Positions 1 to 13,185 of a DNA stretch of 64,000 nucleotides are shown piece after piece. The number at the start of each line of letters is the position of its first letter. The first letter of the stretch is position 1. The stretch is from Homalodisca vitripennis (taxonomy: Eukaryota; Arthropoda; Insecta; Hemiptera; Cicadellidae): the NCBI RefSeq assembly GCF_021130785.1, contig NC_060208.1, positions 52,367,501-52,431,500 on the forward strand. Reading direction: 5' to 3'. Under the pieces are notes generated by a model. The model was not told where the DNA came from, ran no database searches, and saw nothing but the letters and a program-made list of their open reading frames with translations. A program made the translations under genes and the position numbers.

Positions 1-1108
1 TACCAAGTAAGAGCGGGCATAAGCACACGGCTGTTTTTTAATCTTAACGTGGATACCCTAACCCCTGTTCAATTTTATATAGCTTATAAAACGAATTTAC
101 TACCGTTGTTATTACAATCGTTCTTTAGAAATATAGTATGAAATCGATTCAAAGAAAAATATTGAATAACAGAGTTTCTCTTTTTGTATAAATATAACCA
201 AAAAGTAACCAGAACTACAGGGTTTTAACTACTTCTTCGATTAGAACTGTTACATTATGAACTTAGCTTGATTTTCTAAAAAGATTTCTCAAATAACCTT
301 TTTGATAAATTTTCAAAAAGGTCTGATACAGTTTGTCGTAAGAGCGGGTTGCCACGGACCGCTTAACCTACTACGGCTGGTTATTTCCAGGGGTCGTAGT
401 AGATTCATCCAAAAATCAGGAAAGATGAAAGATTGTCACGGAATTTGAGTGGTGGGTTATACGAATAGTGATCGGAGCAATGTTATAATATAATCCACAG
501 GGAAAGTACGCAAATTTTCTCCACAACCACGATTTCCAATTGTATAACTCCTCAAGCAGAGAGCCGCAGAGTACGCCCATAGGTATGGGAACTCACGTTC
601 AATGATAAAAAATGAATACAGCAACTCCAAAATACCATTCGCCTATCCGTACCTAAGGCTCACTTCTTTGTTACTCAAATACCTGACAACATATCTGGCC
701 CGATTCAAACTACACAACGAGACTACAAAACTACTCGCTCGACTGACTCTCCCTGACTATTCTCCTCCACTATCCACTGCTCTTTCCCTACCACCAGCGT
801 AACTCGGCTGAATCTGCGTGGTGGGGGGTTCCTTATGTATTTTCCTGCCCTGCCTTGTTGCTAGGTTTTACCCCCTTTGTAAATTTTACCCATTACACCT
901 TGTTTCCAAATCCAACGGTGAGTAACTGTGAAAATTCATTATTTTAATTATTTATCTGTACAGCTCGCGTAACTTATAATAAAAAATTACCTTATTAAAA
1001 AAAGTACACGGTCAAGAAATTCCAATAAAATTTGAGTCATTATAACAAGTAATAGTAATAATGAAAGTTTCAAATAATAAATAAGGATGTTAATATAAAA
1101 TAATCTAT

Positions 1109-1111
<3 letters not shown>

Positions 1112-1170
<59 letters not shown>
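1112..1170. repeat. (TA)n microsatellite
   Basis: Nearly pure alternating TA, inside repeat copy A. The short apparent frames read through it are artefacts. Confidence 0.95.
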
Positions 1171-1302
1171 GTGATAAACGTAATTTTAAAATCCTGTGGA
1201 TGTGTAATACTGCTCAGTTGCAACAATTGCAGTGCTAGGTTATACTTGAACATAAAGGTGTGGTTAGATTATAGATTATATTACTGATTTTTAGATGTCT
1301 TA

Positions 1303-1385
1303 TAACAGTAATCCACTGGTAATTCCGGTTGTCATAAATAAGAGGAGCAATCACTTCCGGTCGGTATCAGGCGGCATGAAGGCTT
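1303..1385 (+). repeat. Short dispersed repeat (~80 bp), plus copy
   Basis: Matches the reverse complement of 10,978-11,060, including the shared core CAATCACTTCCGGTCGGTAT. Absent from copy B at the equivalent place, so probably a separate insertion into copy A. Type (SINE or MITE fragment) undetermined. Confidence 0.6.
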
Positions 1386-1955
1386 CCCTCATAACTTGTG
1401 CCGTTCCTGATTGGGTGCCTTATCAGTCAAGATAAGTTAAGGCCACCTTTTTTCTTCAATAACTTCTTCTACTTGTATAATATTAAATAGTATGTAATAT
1501 TAAATGTAGCATTATAAAAATTGAATTCTTCATATTTTCGCTCCCGGGAGAGGTAAAAAAATAATATGCATATAAATGTTTTCATGCAACAGAGTTTACA
1601 AAGAAGCCAAAATCACTTAAAATAAAAGCATTGAAACTTTCATAAATACAAAACTATAAAGTTTGTTACTCGTAGTGCTTTAATATCAAAATTAGAAGAA
1701 CAATTTATTACATTCATGTTGAATAATAAAAATCCTGACAATTTTAGATTTGAGGGACATAAATGCTTATAGCAATGTGTAACTTGCATGGCTATGATAA
1801 ATAAAACTTTTAAACCAGATGTCCTGGGAGCCATTTTGATTTTAACCCCATGAGAATTATGTGAACAACGTTTACGCACTTACTATGAATGAAGGTATGT
1901 GTCCCATAAAAATATGTCTTAATGTCAAACTGAATATATATTTATAGTTAAGAAA

Positions 1956-2066
<111 letters not shown>

Positions 2067-3719
2067 CTTTAAAATGTATAAATGTATGTTACATCTATGT
2101 AAGTATGAAATCCTTGGTGTTATTTTTGTGTAATTTATAATTTTTTTAAACAATGTTGGTCATGTAGGGATTATTTATTTCTTATATTTAATTACAATTA
2201 GATACTGCATGTTTTGTTTCAACGTGAGTTAATCCATCTCTCGAATACTCATATAAAAATTACTTGTCCCTGATATTTTACTGTATTTTTTGTATCAGAT
2301 AATGCATATTCTGTTTCAACGAGAATAGTTGCAGTTGTCTCTTACATGGGTTATGCTTGTATGGCGATATATATTTCAAGATTTTACATCAATAGAAAGT
2401 TTTTTAAACGATCGTCTTAGACATTATTTCTAAAAATTACCTTTCTACTATTACCTTTTAGTTAAATTACCTTCTAGTAAAAATAGTGTCAAAACAGTGA
2501 AACCTCTATTTTTATCCGTGTAAGTGTCCAATAATTTCGCTTATTGTGATATAATATAGATCTATTTCCCATGAGAACTACGGCAGGCATAATACAAATA
2601 CTGATCCATTTGAGTTAACAAACATAACACATAAAACTCAGTGAAACATCGTCCGAAAAACTTCGGCAGGCTTCTAGATAATTCGTGAAAACAATAAAAC
2701 GAATTAAAGTTGATAGCGTTTTCAACATCTAAAACTGAAATCAGATGTAAATCTGGTCCTAATGTAAATCTCTACCCATATAGCGAAACAAAGTTCAAAC
2801 AGGACTTCGTCATGAGTTCTCAGAAATATTCTTTTAGTTCTTACCTATCACAGAACGTATACTTGGTTTCGATTTGGCCACATAACGTATATTTATGAGG
2901 TAAAACATAAATGTTTTTGAGTAATAGGTTCTAGGCTAAAAACTATGTCTCATAATGCACATCATTGTTAATTATAATATCTTACACATTTAATGAAGCA
3001 TATTAAGAATGCTAAGTAAAATTCCCTTAATGATTTAAAAATTTAAGATTTTATAAAAGGACTTTGAACCAGTTCATGAGATTTTTCATTCGTTATAAAC
3101 TGCCTCATCAGAATTCTCTCCAGTGACTGTTCAGTAAATCAAAAGGTAATCGATTCTCCCTATCCTTTAATTTTAGTAAGTGATTGTTTTCAATGCGAAA
3201 TTAAATCTTGAACCTCAGTAATTTTATGTCTTTACTTTAAAGGTTTCAATCCATCAAACCTATACTCTAACATTTTTTCGCTTTCATTACTAAATTTCTA
3301 AGAATATTTTGGTAAATCAAACTTATTTGGACATTTGGTATTAAAAAAATATAAAAATGAAAATACGACCTTATAGTTTGTGCTGCAAAACACGGTTGAC
3401 TCAGTTCTTAACAATAAAATGTTAAGGTTTCTATGAGTATTTTTACCCAAAGTGTGTCCAAATTATAAACCATTCCTCTTTAAAACACAAATAAGAGAGA
3501 TATAATCAAACTATTTAAGCACTTTGTAATGAAATGTTTCAAATAACAAAATAATAGATTAGACCATAATACTGAAAATAAAATAACTTAATAACTTAAA
3601 TAAATAATACGTTGACAACCAAAAAAATATTTATACATAAATCTTGGACAATTATTGTAGCAGTGCATCTTCAGTATAAGAACAATAAGCAATCATGAAA
3701 GTTTAAATTTTTGAAATTT

Positions 3720-3858
3720 CAAAACAAAAAGACAAGAGATTTGAGTAAAACAAAGCACGCCCATAACGCTAAACTGAACACAGCAGCAGATTCCGTCTAA
3801 GCCGTGTAAGCCAACCTCCACTCTGTACTGAGAGATAGATTGACTTTTTGTTTCTTTT
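3720..3858 (+). repeat. ~130 bp module of repeat A, plus orientation
   Basis: Best-conserved block between copies A and B (27,779-27,920). Inverted copies occur at 9,889-10,000 and 33,713-33,797. The shared core reads AAAGCACGCCCATAACGCTA, followed by a CAGCAGATT-containing stretch. Could be a terminal or subterminal inverted repeat of a large element. Confidence 0.7.
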
Positions 3859-4260
3859 ACACCGTCTTTGCCTTCCCCTAAGGGGAAAGATTATATTTAG
3901 TAATTTTATTTCATTGAATGTTGTGACCAGTCTTTTGATACAGTTTTTGAAAATAGTTATGTTAAAGGTATGTTTAGTAGAAAAGCCCAATTTTATAAAC
4001 TACATTCTACTAATATTATATTGAATTAAAGCTAAACTGCTGCGTTTATTTACATAAATTTTTTAAATTTTATTTTATTTTGATATTTTTAATAGTTGTA
4101 CTAATAAGATGTTTGTTTTGTTATATTTTATAGAAACCAAAACGTTTAATTTTACAGATTGAGCCTTATAATAATCATAAATTTAATTATTGTAAAATAT
4201 TGTATATTATTTTCAAACTTAACTTAGATGAGTAAAGAAACATTAGAACCACAACCGGAA

Positions 4261-7255
4261 ACTTTAGAGCAAGATTCGCGTCAACAAAACTGTAGCTGAA
4301 GCATTACTTTTCCAGTTATAGCTAGACTAAGTCAAGATTTTATCCTTGATACTTAGTTATCAACGTTAGGAATACAATTTTAAATATAAATTGGATTAAT
4401 TATAAAAAGGCAAATATTTTTGGAACTATTTGTGAAATATTTCCATCGATGTAAATAAAATTTGTATTTACTCACACCAGAGGAATGTTCTTAAAACTCC
4501 ACCAAATAATATTTTGTAAATACAGTATAATTCATTCGATGACATGTATAGACTAATATATGAACAAACAATGTTGGCTTTTAGGACAAAGTAGTTAAAA
4601 AGCAGCCCTCATATAAAAGTATTTTGTTCTCCATACTATTACCACGAACTCGCCAAAAACATCTCTTATTTGTAGTGTTTTATAACTATTTTAAAATAAA
4701 ATAGACAATTGAAAGGAAAATAAATGCTGCTCGATAAACTGGAATGGATCACCGTTAAAAACTTTGGAATTATAAAATAGCCCCATACTAAATATGCAAG
4801 AAACTGGTGTAGAATACTAATTGTTACGAATTGAATGCAAAGTATTATTAGAAATCAACCTATTCTAAACTTCGTATGTTTGCATAACGATGTGGCAAGA
4901 TTGAACAACATGAAATAATAAATAACACATTCTAGAGCTATCGAGACACATTTTGCTACCTGTGTTGAGTCATCACCGACCAAGAACACAGTATTGTGCA
5001 CACACACACTACCTATTTTCCAATTATCAGCAGAACATTTGCAAACCTTCAGAGCTATATAGTGGAATTAGTAATGCCATGTCCAAGATGTAACGTATAA
5101 GCCGGGATATAACATGTTTACAGTCTGTCGGCTTTATGGCCAGTATTTGCCATACGTGAACCTTTCATGAGTTTTCATGATTCGTGAGCGCAGAATACGA
5201 TCCGTTCGTTGCATACAAGAACAAATACAACTTATGAAATATATATTTAGTTTTTTTTCTACCATTAAAATAATAAAAATAGTAAATACAGTGCTAAAAA
5301 AATAATTATGTCCAAAATGTGTTTCGTTCAAAAAATCTGCATAAACTCAAAGTTAAACGTTGATTGTGGAATGGATAAGTGGGAAAATAATGTACATTAT
5401 ATTTTATGAAGCATAGTATTTAATTTTGAGGAAAAGATAAATTAAAATTCATTATATTTCAAGATCATGATTACTTACACTAAATTCTAAAGGCTATTAT
5501 ACCTAGGTATGGTCTATTAGACATACCAGAATTTATTATAGCTAATTAACTAATAGAATGGAGGAGTATTAGTTATAACATACAATAGATATTAAAAAGG
5601 CAGTTAGAAATATTTAACATATGTTGGTTGAAAAAGATATTCAAGTTAACATAAATATAAAATATCGAAACCATTATTGTTAATCCCGGAAATATCTTAT
5701 CCCATGAAAACCCATTAACCACATAATTCCAAAATAGCAAAAATGTATTTTTGGTAAATTTCAGCCACGTTTCCGCATACTGATATAAATTAAAAGTAAA
5801 GGACATTTATCCTTTTTGAATAATTAGGATAACGTACTCATCATTTTCTACGATCCCCGGTGAAATATATCAAAAATAAATACAAAATTTAGTATAGACA
5901 GCATATTTAAACGAATCATAACATAAATATTTGAACATTCAAATACAATACTACACTACATTAAATAGTATTAAAGAAATTAATTTAAAACTCATTTTAA
6001 TTTATTGTAACCTGATTAAAATGTCATGATAACTACACACATTATAGCGTAGTTTAAATTAAAACAATAACATTAGTGAAGTAGAATTATTAAATTTAAT
6101 ATTAAAAAAGAGAAAAAGTAAAATATTAGCAATATATCAATTATAACACAAAATTGAAAACTAATATATAATTTTTTATATGAGTCTTGTTCAAAATTTC
6201 TAAAATAAAGTTACCTTTGATATATTTTTTAGATATTTATTATCATTAATGAAGTGTATTACCAACCAAACGTTTAAATAGTCTGATGTTTAACGATAAA
6301 TATAATAGGATAATAAATACACAGGATTTCAATTTATTGACAAACAAAATAATCGTAGCATGAAATCTTTTTCTCAAATTATTTCATTTATTACTCGTGA
6401 AGCTGTGAAGAAAACAAACTTTACCTAATGAATACTATGTGACTCTATCAGTAATATCTAAACTTTAACAAAACAATAAACGTGTACTGACTATCAAAGA
6501 AACATTACGTGAAGGACGTAAGAGAATTGAAAGTATAAGTCTGTAACTTTAATAATATTTACCTTACATTATGGAGTGCTCACTTCACGAAAAACGACCG
6601 AATATAAAACAGTCAGGAAAAAAAGAATACGGCGAGTGACTCACAAAACGCTCACTTTTTGTAGTTTTGAAATGGCTCTAATATAATTCTTTGAGCCTGA
6701 GGTAACTATTTAATGCAGAAAAATAATACCAACTAACATTTCCAGTATCACTTCATAACACTGATTGTAACTTTTTGGAGCTCATGGACTATCCTACGCC
6801 AATAAAAAAATAACCGGCAATCACAACTTATTTGGATATGTTTAGTTCTATTTTTAACGTAGATTTTACTTTCCGTCTATCATATTATTAAATGTATTGA
6901 ATCCTAGACGACTTGAGAATAGGTACGAATACTTTCCATACAAGTTAATTTTTTTGTAATATAATGTTGTAAGAAACCTATGATCCCTTATTATTTGTGA
7001 TAAGAATAAAACTAAAAGAACGAATTCCACAACCAGTGATTTAAAAGAAGAAAGCCAAGCAGATTTTGGACACTCTCCAATATATAACACACAGAAAGCT
7101 GGTAAGTTATAGATAACGAGTTTAAAGTAATAAAATTCTAAAATGCGGAGTAAACTGTAAAAATGCTTAACATTCAAGATGAAATGTTTTACGTCTTGTT
7201 CTTGTTGGACAAATACAGGCTGTAAACTGTCGTCCATAAACAACTTACGTTGTAG
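4261..7255. other. AT-rich non-coding stretch
   Basis: No supported gene. A block at 4,780-4,870 is similar, in direct orientation, to 33,390-33,480, sharing CTACTAATTGTTACGAATT-like sequence. The longest frame (6,866-7,243, minus, 125 codons) is built of AT-rich codons, has no recognisable motif and fits chance. Confidence 0.6.
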
Positions 7256-8005
7256 GTCAACCTGTCAACAGCTTCAGCGTGTAAAGTAATATATCCTGTG
7301 ACTAGAGAAATATATGGAAGTTTTAATACTGAATTCCAGGTATGCACAGGTTTGTACTATCTGTCAACTTGTCAACAGCTTCAGCGTGTAAAGTAATATA
7401 TCCTGTGACTAGAGAAATATATGGAAGTTTTAATACTGAATTCCAGGTATGCACTGGTTTGTACTATCTGTCAACCTGTCAACAGCTTCAGCGTGTAAAG
7501 TAATATATCCTGTGACTAGAGAAATATATGGAAGTTTTAATACTGAATTCCAGGTATGCACAGGTTTGTACTATCTGTCAACCTGTCAACAGCTTCAGCG
7601 TGTAAAGTAATATATCCTGTGACTAGAGAAATATATGGAAGTTTTAATACTGAATTCCAGGTATGCGCAGGTTTGTACTATCTGTCAACCTGTCAACAGC
7701 TCCAGCGTGTAAAGTAATATATCCTGTGACTAGAGAAATATATGGAAGTTTTAATACTGAATTCCAGGTATGCACAGGTTTGTACTATCTGTCAACCTGT
7801 CAACAGCTTCAGCGTGTAAAGTAATATATCCTGTGACTAGAGAAATATATGGAAGTTTTAATACTGAATTCCAGGTATGCGCAGGTTTGTACTATCTGTC
7901 AACCTGTCAACAGCTCCAGCGTGTAAAGTAATATATCCTGTGACTAGAGAAATATATGGAAGTTTTAACACTGAATTCCAGGTATGCACAGGTTTGTACT
8001 ATCTG
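7256..8005 (+). repeat. 107 bp tandem satellite, seven copies
   Basis: A 107 bp period holds exactly across the array (the AACAGCT landmark recurs every 107 bases), with one GAATTC per unit. Units are nearly identical. Units 4 and 6 end with GCGCAGG where most others have GCACAGG, and units 5 and 7 have CTCCAGC where others have CTTCAGC. So 4+5 and 6+7 look like copies of one 214 bp dimer. No open frame runs through the array. Confidence 0.97.
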
Positions 8006-9888
8006 GAATATTTTACTTGTTGAATGCCCTTGGCTTATTACTTTTAAAAGATAAACCACTATTTACACGGTTTAACATTAACAGATATAAATTAAATTAT
8101 AAATAACTATTATTCAACAACTATTTTCTATGTTTATATGAAAAATTGAAAACTAAAATTACTTATTGATCGTTTTATAAAATAATGAACTCAATAGAGC
8201 AGATTCATAACTTTTCAGCCTGTTCATAGGTATGAATTACAAGAGCTGAAACCTAAACTTTCGGCATCTCATACCTGCATTCTTTTTCAGGTCGTGTAAA
8301 AAACAAATACCGTTCAAAATATTATGAGTGTATCCATAATCTTGATGCACTTACAAAATCATCAATACCTGACTACCACCATCAATAGCTAACTTTAAAT
8401 AGGTAGGTCTAAATAAATTTTTATTTATTTTATTTTATTATTATTTTTATTATATTTATTTATTTTATTGTATTTATTAATTTTATTTATTTTACGGCTA
8501 CTGATCAAAAACCGGGCATTTATAAAAGTTGAGGAGTTTAGTACACAAAGAGTTTATGTCGTTAAACCATGTTACAGTTCATTACGTCTTATACAACTAA
8601 TAATATTTGTTACACTTTTATCAAAATTTTAAACTTCCATTATGAATTTTTTAATAAATTATTTATTTGTTCTTCAACAAAAAAAACTTTAAAACGTGCT
8701 ATAAAAACTCGGATGTATTAATGTGATTTAGGAGAATTTATTCAATTAAGTAAACAAATATGGTACAAGAGTTATGAGAAAAACGTTCAGCTAATTACCA
8801 TTTAATAATTAAATCTTGTAAATTAAATATGATACAGTATTAATATACAATATAATTCCTATGTAATGGTAAACTTATTATTAATTTGACTATTCTACTT
8901 TTAACGGTAAATTCCCCCATAGAATAGCTTACATATGTACGAGTACAATGTAGTGTGGATATCCAAGATAACATTTAACAAACGGTAAATATTAAATATA
9001 AAGCACTGTAATTTTAAAAATATAATTTTATGACAATTTTAGTGTTAACATGAGCGTATTATTTCTTATAAAGATATGGACTGAGTTTATACAAATTAAA
9101 GTGGTTTCCTTCTTCATAAATAGTCGTTTTACTAATAGAGTAAATTTTTTTTTTTAATATAGGGATTCCAAAGTCGTGTTCTTACAATATTTAAGAGCTT
9201 CCCATCCTAAAATATCTTTTTATTATTTAAATAACTTCAACCGATAACCGATTACGGTGATCTGATATTATGTTTAGTAATTAAATAGAGCTTTTGTTTT
9301 ATATATGACACAATACAACTATAATACAGAGTTTTTGAGAATATTGATTTGAAACAAGCCACCACATGCCCAACATTTAAGATCATTATAGAAACTATGA
9401 GTAGAAATGTTATCTGTGTAAAATCCTTGAATGGAAGTGTGTTCGATACAGGACCTATCCCTCAGGACTGGTACGCTGTCGTCAGGTGACCCTAAACATT
9501 ACATGTTTAAGGATGTCAGTTTATAACCAGTATTTGTCCAACGTAAACATCTAGTAAAAAACCTATATTTACGCCCTTTTACACTTTACTACACGCCCCT
9601 AACGCAGGTTATAAGACTGCTCATTTTGTAAATGTTACTATTCAATATACTTATTCAGTTACTTTTAGCGTCTTGTTTTCAAACTGTACAATGTGTCAAT
9701 TAACATTTATGTTTTTCACAGTCAGATATAATTTATTTGTTATGTATATTTTTAGTGACCAAATTTATTATGTTATGTGGTCATAAAGTAAGGAAAAACG
9801 TTTGAACAATCTGGACATTCAAACTATTGAAATTGAATATTTTTATTAAGTACAAAACAAAGAGTGAAAGTACAGTGTAAAGGATAAA
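8006..9888. other. AT-rich non-coding stretch
   Basis: No supported gene. Includes a T/A low-complexity run at about 8,410-8,505 made of TTTAT-like units. Confidence 0.6.
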
Positions 9889-10000
9889 TCTCCCAGTACA
9901 GAACGAAGGTTGACTTTACACGGCTTAGGCACAATCTGCTGCTGTGTTCTGTTTAGCGTTATGGGCGTGCTTTGTTTTCCTCAAATCTCTTTTCTTTTTT
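9889..10000 (-). repeat. ~130 bp module, inverted copy
   Basis: Reverse complement of 3,720-3,858, with the conserved stretch GTGTTCTGTTTAGCGTTATG. It lies about 6.3 kb from its plus partner. Confidence 0.7.
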
Positions 10001-10977
10001 TTAATTCAGACAAGTATGATCAATAGTTACTGAAAGCTTGATTTGTTTTATTTCCAGAATTTTACCATTTATCACAGACATCAATACCTGTTTTGTAATT
10101 AGTATACGCAAATGTAAATTACCATCATATGTATATTAGGAATATATCGATACACGTTTCACCGAACGTGAAATTCGCGACTGTAAGATTTATTGGTCGC
10201 ACATTTACAAAAATATTATTATTGTTTCACATTAAAATACAAACAAATAAAATTATTTAGTTGATATACTGCCATAATTTATGACGTTTATTATTAGTTA
10301 AACTGACCATAAATAATGAGAAAGTAAGATAATACGTAGAAGGATTTTTTGTCACAACTTGAATGTAAGTAACAATATATCTAAGGTCTAAGGGCATCAA
10401 AGAACAGTTTATTTGCCTCAACCCAGACTTGCAAAGATATATGAATAAAATTAAAAGCCACAGAAAAGTATTTATAAAATTAATCAAAACGTATACACAG
10501 GCAGAAACATTACTTGTCTTATATTTTAGCACTTAAACATCGAGGAATGTCATACATAAAATAATACTAATAATAATAACGAGGAAGCAATTTGTTTGTA
10601 CCTGTTGTTAACAAAAACATGTCTTCTAGGCACAATCAAGTGAACCAATATGGTGATTCATTGCTTCTTAGACTTAAACTAAATTAATTCTTCTAAAAGA
10701 TTAAGATAACTTGAATAAGAAAAAACCAAAAAAACAAGAGCGATAGGCTGTCATAAATTACATTTAGTAGTCTCAAATGATATAAAACAAACACGAGCCA
10801 CAAAGGTCATATAACAATCGGTATCCACATCTCTCATGTATACTTAAACATAAATACGTTTCTCTTGGTGAAGACAGAAGATCCTATAATTTGATATTAA
10901 ATATTCTTTACTAAAGAAGCAGATCTATTGAGCAGTAAAATCCCCAATCTGGCGCCAAACAACTCACACCGGAACCC
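10001..10977. other. AT-rich non-coding stretch
   Basis: Nothing recognisable; only chance-length frames. Confidence 0.5.
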
Positions 10978-11060
10978 GTTAAGCCACTTGATACCGACCG
11001 GAAGTGATTGCTCTTGTTATTTACGACTTAATCGGAACTGCCGGTGGATTACAGCCATAA
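10978..11060 (-). repeat. Short dispersed repeat (~80 bp), minus copy
   Basis: Reverse-complement partner of 1,303-1,385; both contain the ACTTCCGGTCGGTATC core (here reverse-complemented). Confidence 0.6.
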
Positions 11061-11319
11061 GCATTCTAAACACCAGTAATGTGTTAACCCTTCTTCCTTG
11101 TACGTGACGGTCAATTTATGATACTTTAAATATGATAAAAACAAAGTATGATATTTTAATATAAAACGAGTAGAATGTCTATAATATTTGTAATATATCC
11201 AGAAGAGTAGGTTTTTAAGTATTTAATATTCAGTAGAAGATTTCTTGATAGTAATGGACATAGTTTAGGGCTAAAATCAATCAATATAGCTTTGCTAAAA
11301 TCAATAACTGATGAGCTTT

Positions 11320-11910
11320 GCTGTGGCCATTGTACTTGTCGTCTGATGTAAACGCCTTCTCTGACTGGTGGACACATCGCGTGGCCCATCTGTATGTCTG
11401 TCCGCCGTCCAGGAGCATCACTTACACGCCCATGCATTCGTCGTCGTCGTACCGTCGCAGCCTGGAGACATAGTCGGGTTGCGTTCGCTCACCCCTTTGT
11501 TCTCTTTGTGGTGTCGCCCCGGGCCTCTTTCCTCGTTGTCGTTTTAGTTGTACCTTAGGAGCCGTTCTGAAAAATTAATCTAGTTGTGGCCAAGTCTGGA
11601 GATGTGGTCTTGTCAAGGTCACTCACAAAGTCTAACGCTTTTTTCCCCAATGGGCAGAGCAATGTCGTCATGTGTCTCGATTCTGTCTCTTCTGGTGCTC
11701 GTTAGAAGTGTGTTTATAGTGTTTCGTTCTTTGTTCTTGTTGAAGTCTCGTATTGGAGCTCGCCGCGTCTGTCTCTCTTGGGCAAAGTAGTTTTGGGTTT
11801 CGATGCATATTTCTCGTACTCGTTATTATCTATATCGTATCTCCCAAAGGAGGTGACCTGACCTGGTCGCAATCGCTTACTCCTTCTTTCTTAGTACGGT
11901 TTTCCACATC
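11320..11910. other. GC-rich, CpG-containing island, unexplained
   Basis: This ~600 bp block is clearly richer in G, C and CpG than its flanks, including a run of TCG repeats near 11,436. On the minus strand, a frame across about 11,435-11,570 reads as a basic, protein-like segment (RQRGKRPGATPQREQRGER). Nearby short frames on both strands (11,156-11,437 minus; 11,584-11,790 plus) share the composition but match nothing I recognise. It could be the 5' part of a decayed retroelement, a host exon or a promoter island. Confidence 0.4.
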
Positions 11911-12914
11911 TAGAGAAATCAGTAATTTATTCTTAAATTATATACAAAAAAAATATATATATTTTTATTAACCTCTAAAACAGCATTTCAACAAGTATCA
12001 CAAAAATGGAATATTTCATATACAGGTGTGTTACTTTTAACGAATATGTGTAAGAAATATCTTCATTTACTTTATAACAATGGAAATTTTTAAAAACGTA
12101 AAGTCTCTATCACTTTTAATGTGTATCGAATAGGTTATAATATAATCGTTTGTATCGTTATTTTGAGGCTTTACATTGAAAAGATCATGAGCATTAAAAT
12201 ACATTGTGTAAGAAATAGGTTTCTCCTAAACATAAGAAAAGAACATTATTCAGGTTGAAAACGTATTGAAGTATAAACCTAGCCACTTTTGTTTTAAAGA
12301 GCACCTATATAAGGAAAGGAGAGAGTTTGGATCAATCAATATGGTGATAAAAATGGTGTTATTTCAATAATTTTTACAGCGGCAAAATACGACAGATAAT
12401 ACCAGAATGGGTACGATTTTCTACCCGTGTTTATTAACAAAATTAAGTTCACGTAGAAATCTCTATATATTGCGAAATTTGTAAGGTTATAGTAAGGAGG
12501 ATAGATATGCTTCTAGTAGCTCAAATAATCTTATTCGTCGAAAAACTGCAAAAGATATGATGAATCATTACAATATTATAAATCTGTATGAGATTTTCGC
12601 ATACACACTTGGTTCATTTTTAAATAATCTATAACACAGTATCATAATTTATGGACGCTCTCAAAGAATTAATTATTAGGCTATATCTGATAAACAAACA
12701 ACTCCGCATCTCTATAAAAATATAAAAATAAAGCTAGCCATGTCTATTTCTATGGCCAAACTCTGAGCGAATGTAGATGTACTATTATAAGAGTTAAAGC
12801 AGGATCCTAAGCGTCTTTGGAATGAAACCTATATGTGCAGTATTATTTTATTAGTTCATTATTAGCTGTCATTATCTTAGGAAAGTCTATTGGGAAATTC
12901 TGGTGAAAAAAAAT
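11911..12914. other. AT-rich non-coding stretch
   Basis: No gene supported. Confidence 0.5.
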
Positions 12915-12916
12915 AA

Positions 12917-12986
12917 CGGAGCTCACTTGATGGTGAGCTGTCAGAGGGATTTGTGTTCAATTACTGTAATGTCAACCCGTATTAAT
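12917..12986 (-). repeat. Short dispersed repeat (~70 bp)
   Basis: Reverse complement of 18,055-18,123; both contain GGGTTGACATTACAGTAATT on the matching strand. It lies just upstream of the LINE fragment and includes a small GCTCAC/GTGAGC hairpin. Confidence 0.65.
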
Positions 12987-13185
12987 TGATTTCGACGGAC
13001 CAAAGTCGTCACATGTCACTTGAGAACCTACTTTACTTCTTACTTTACGTTCTTAACTACGTGCATGGAGATATGTATGTAGAAGTGGTTGAAAATGCGT
13101 CCATAATAAATTTACCAACACGTCAAAAGTACTTCTCTTTTATTCCTTTGTGCTCAAATTATGATTCGTATAACAAGCAGAACAA

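Noticed and set aside
6866..7243. 125-codon minus-strand frame
   Set aside because: Longest non-transposon frame, but no motif, AT-driven residues and no supporting signals; within chance for two strands of 64 kb at this composition.
7256..8005. Regular repeat array resembling a CRISPR
   Set aside because: Units are head-to-tail 107 bp copies with no unique spacers, in a eukaryotic context.
5108..9555. Weak direct similarity of 5,108-5,165 to 9,500-9,555
   Set aside because: Short and too diverged to distinguish from chance in AT-rich DNA.
12305..12360. TATATAAGG followed by an ATG about 35 bases later
   Set aside because: TATA-like strings are frequent here and the downstream frame stops after nine codons.
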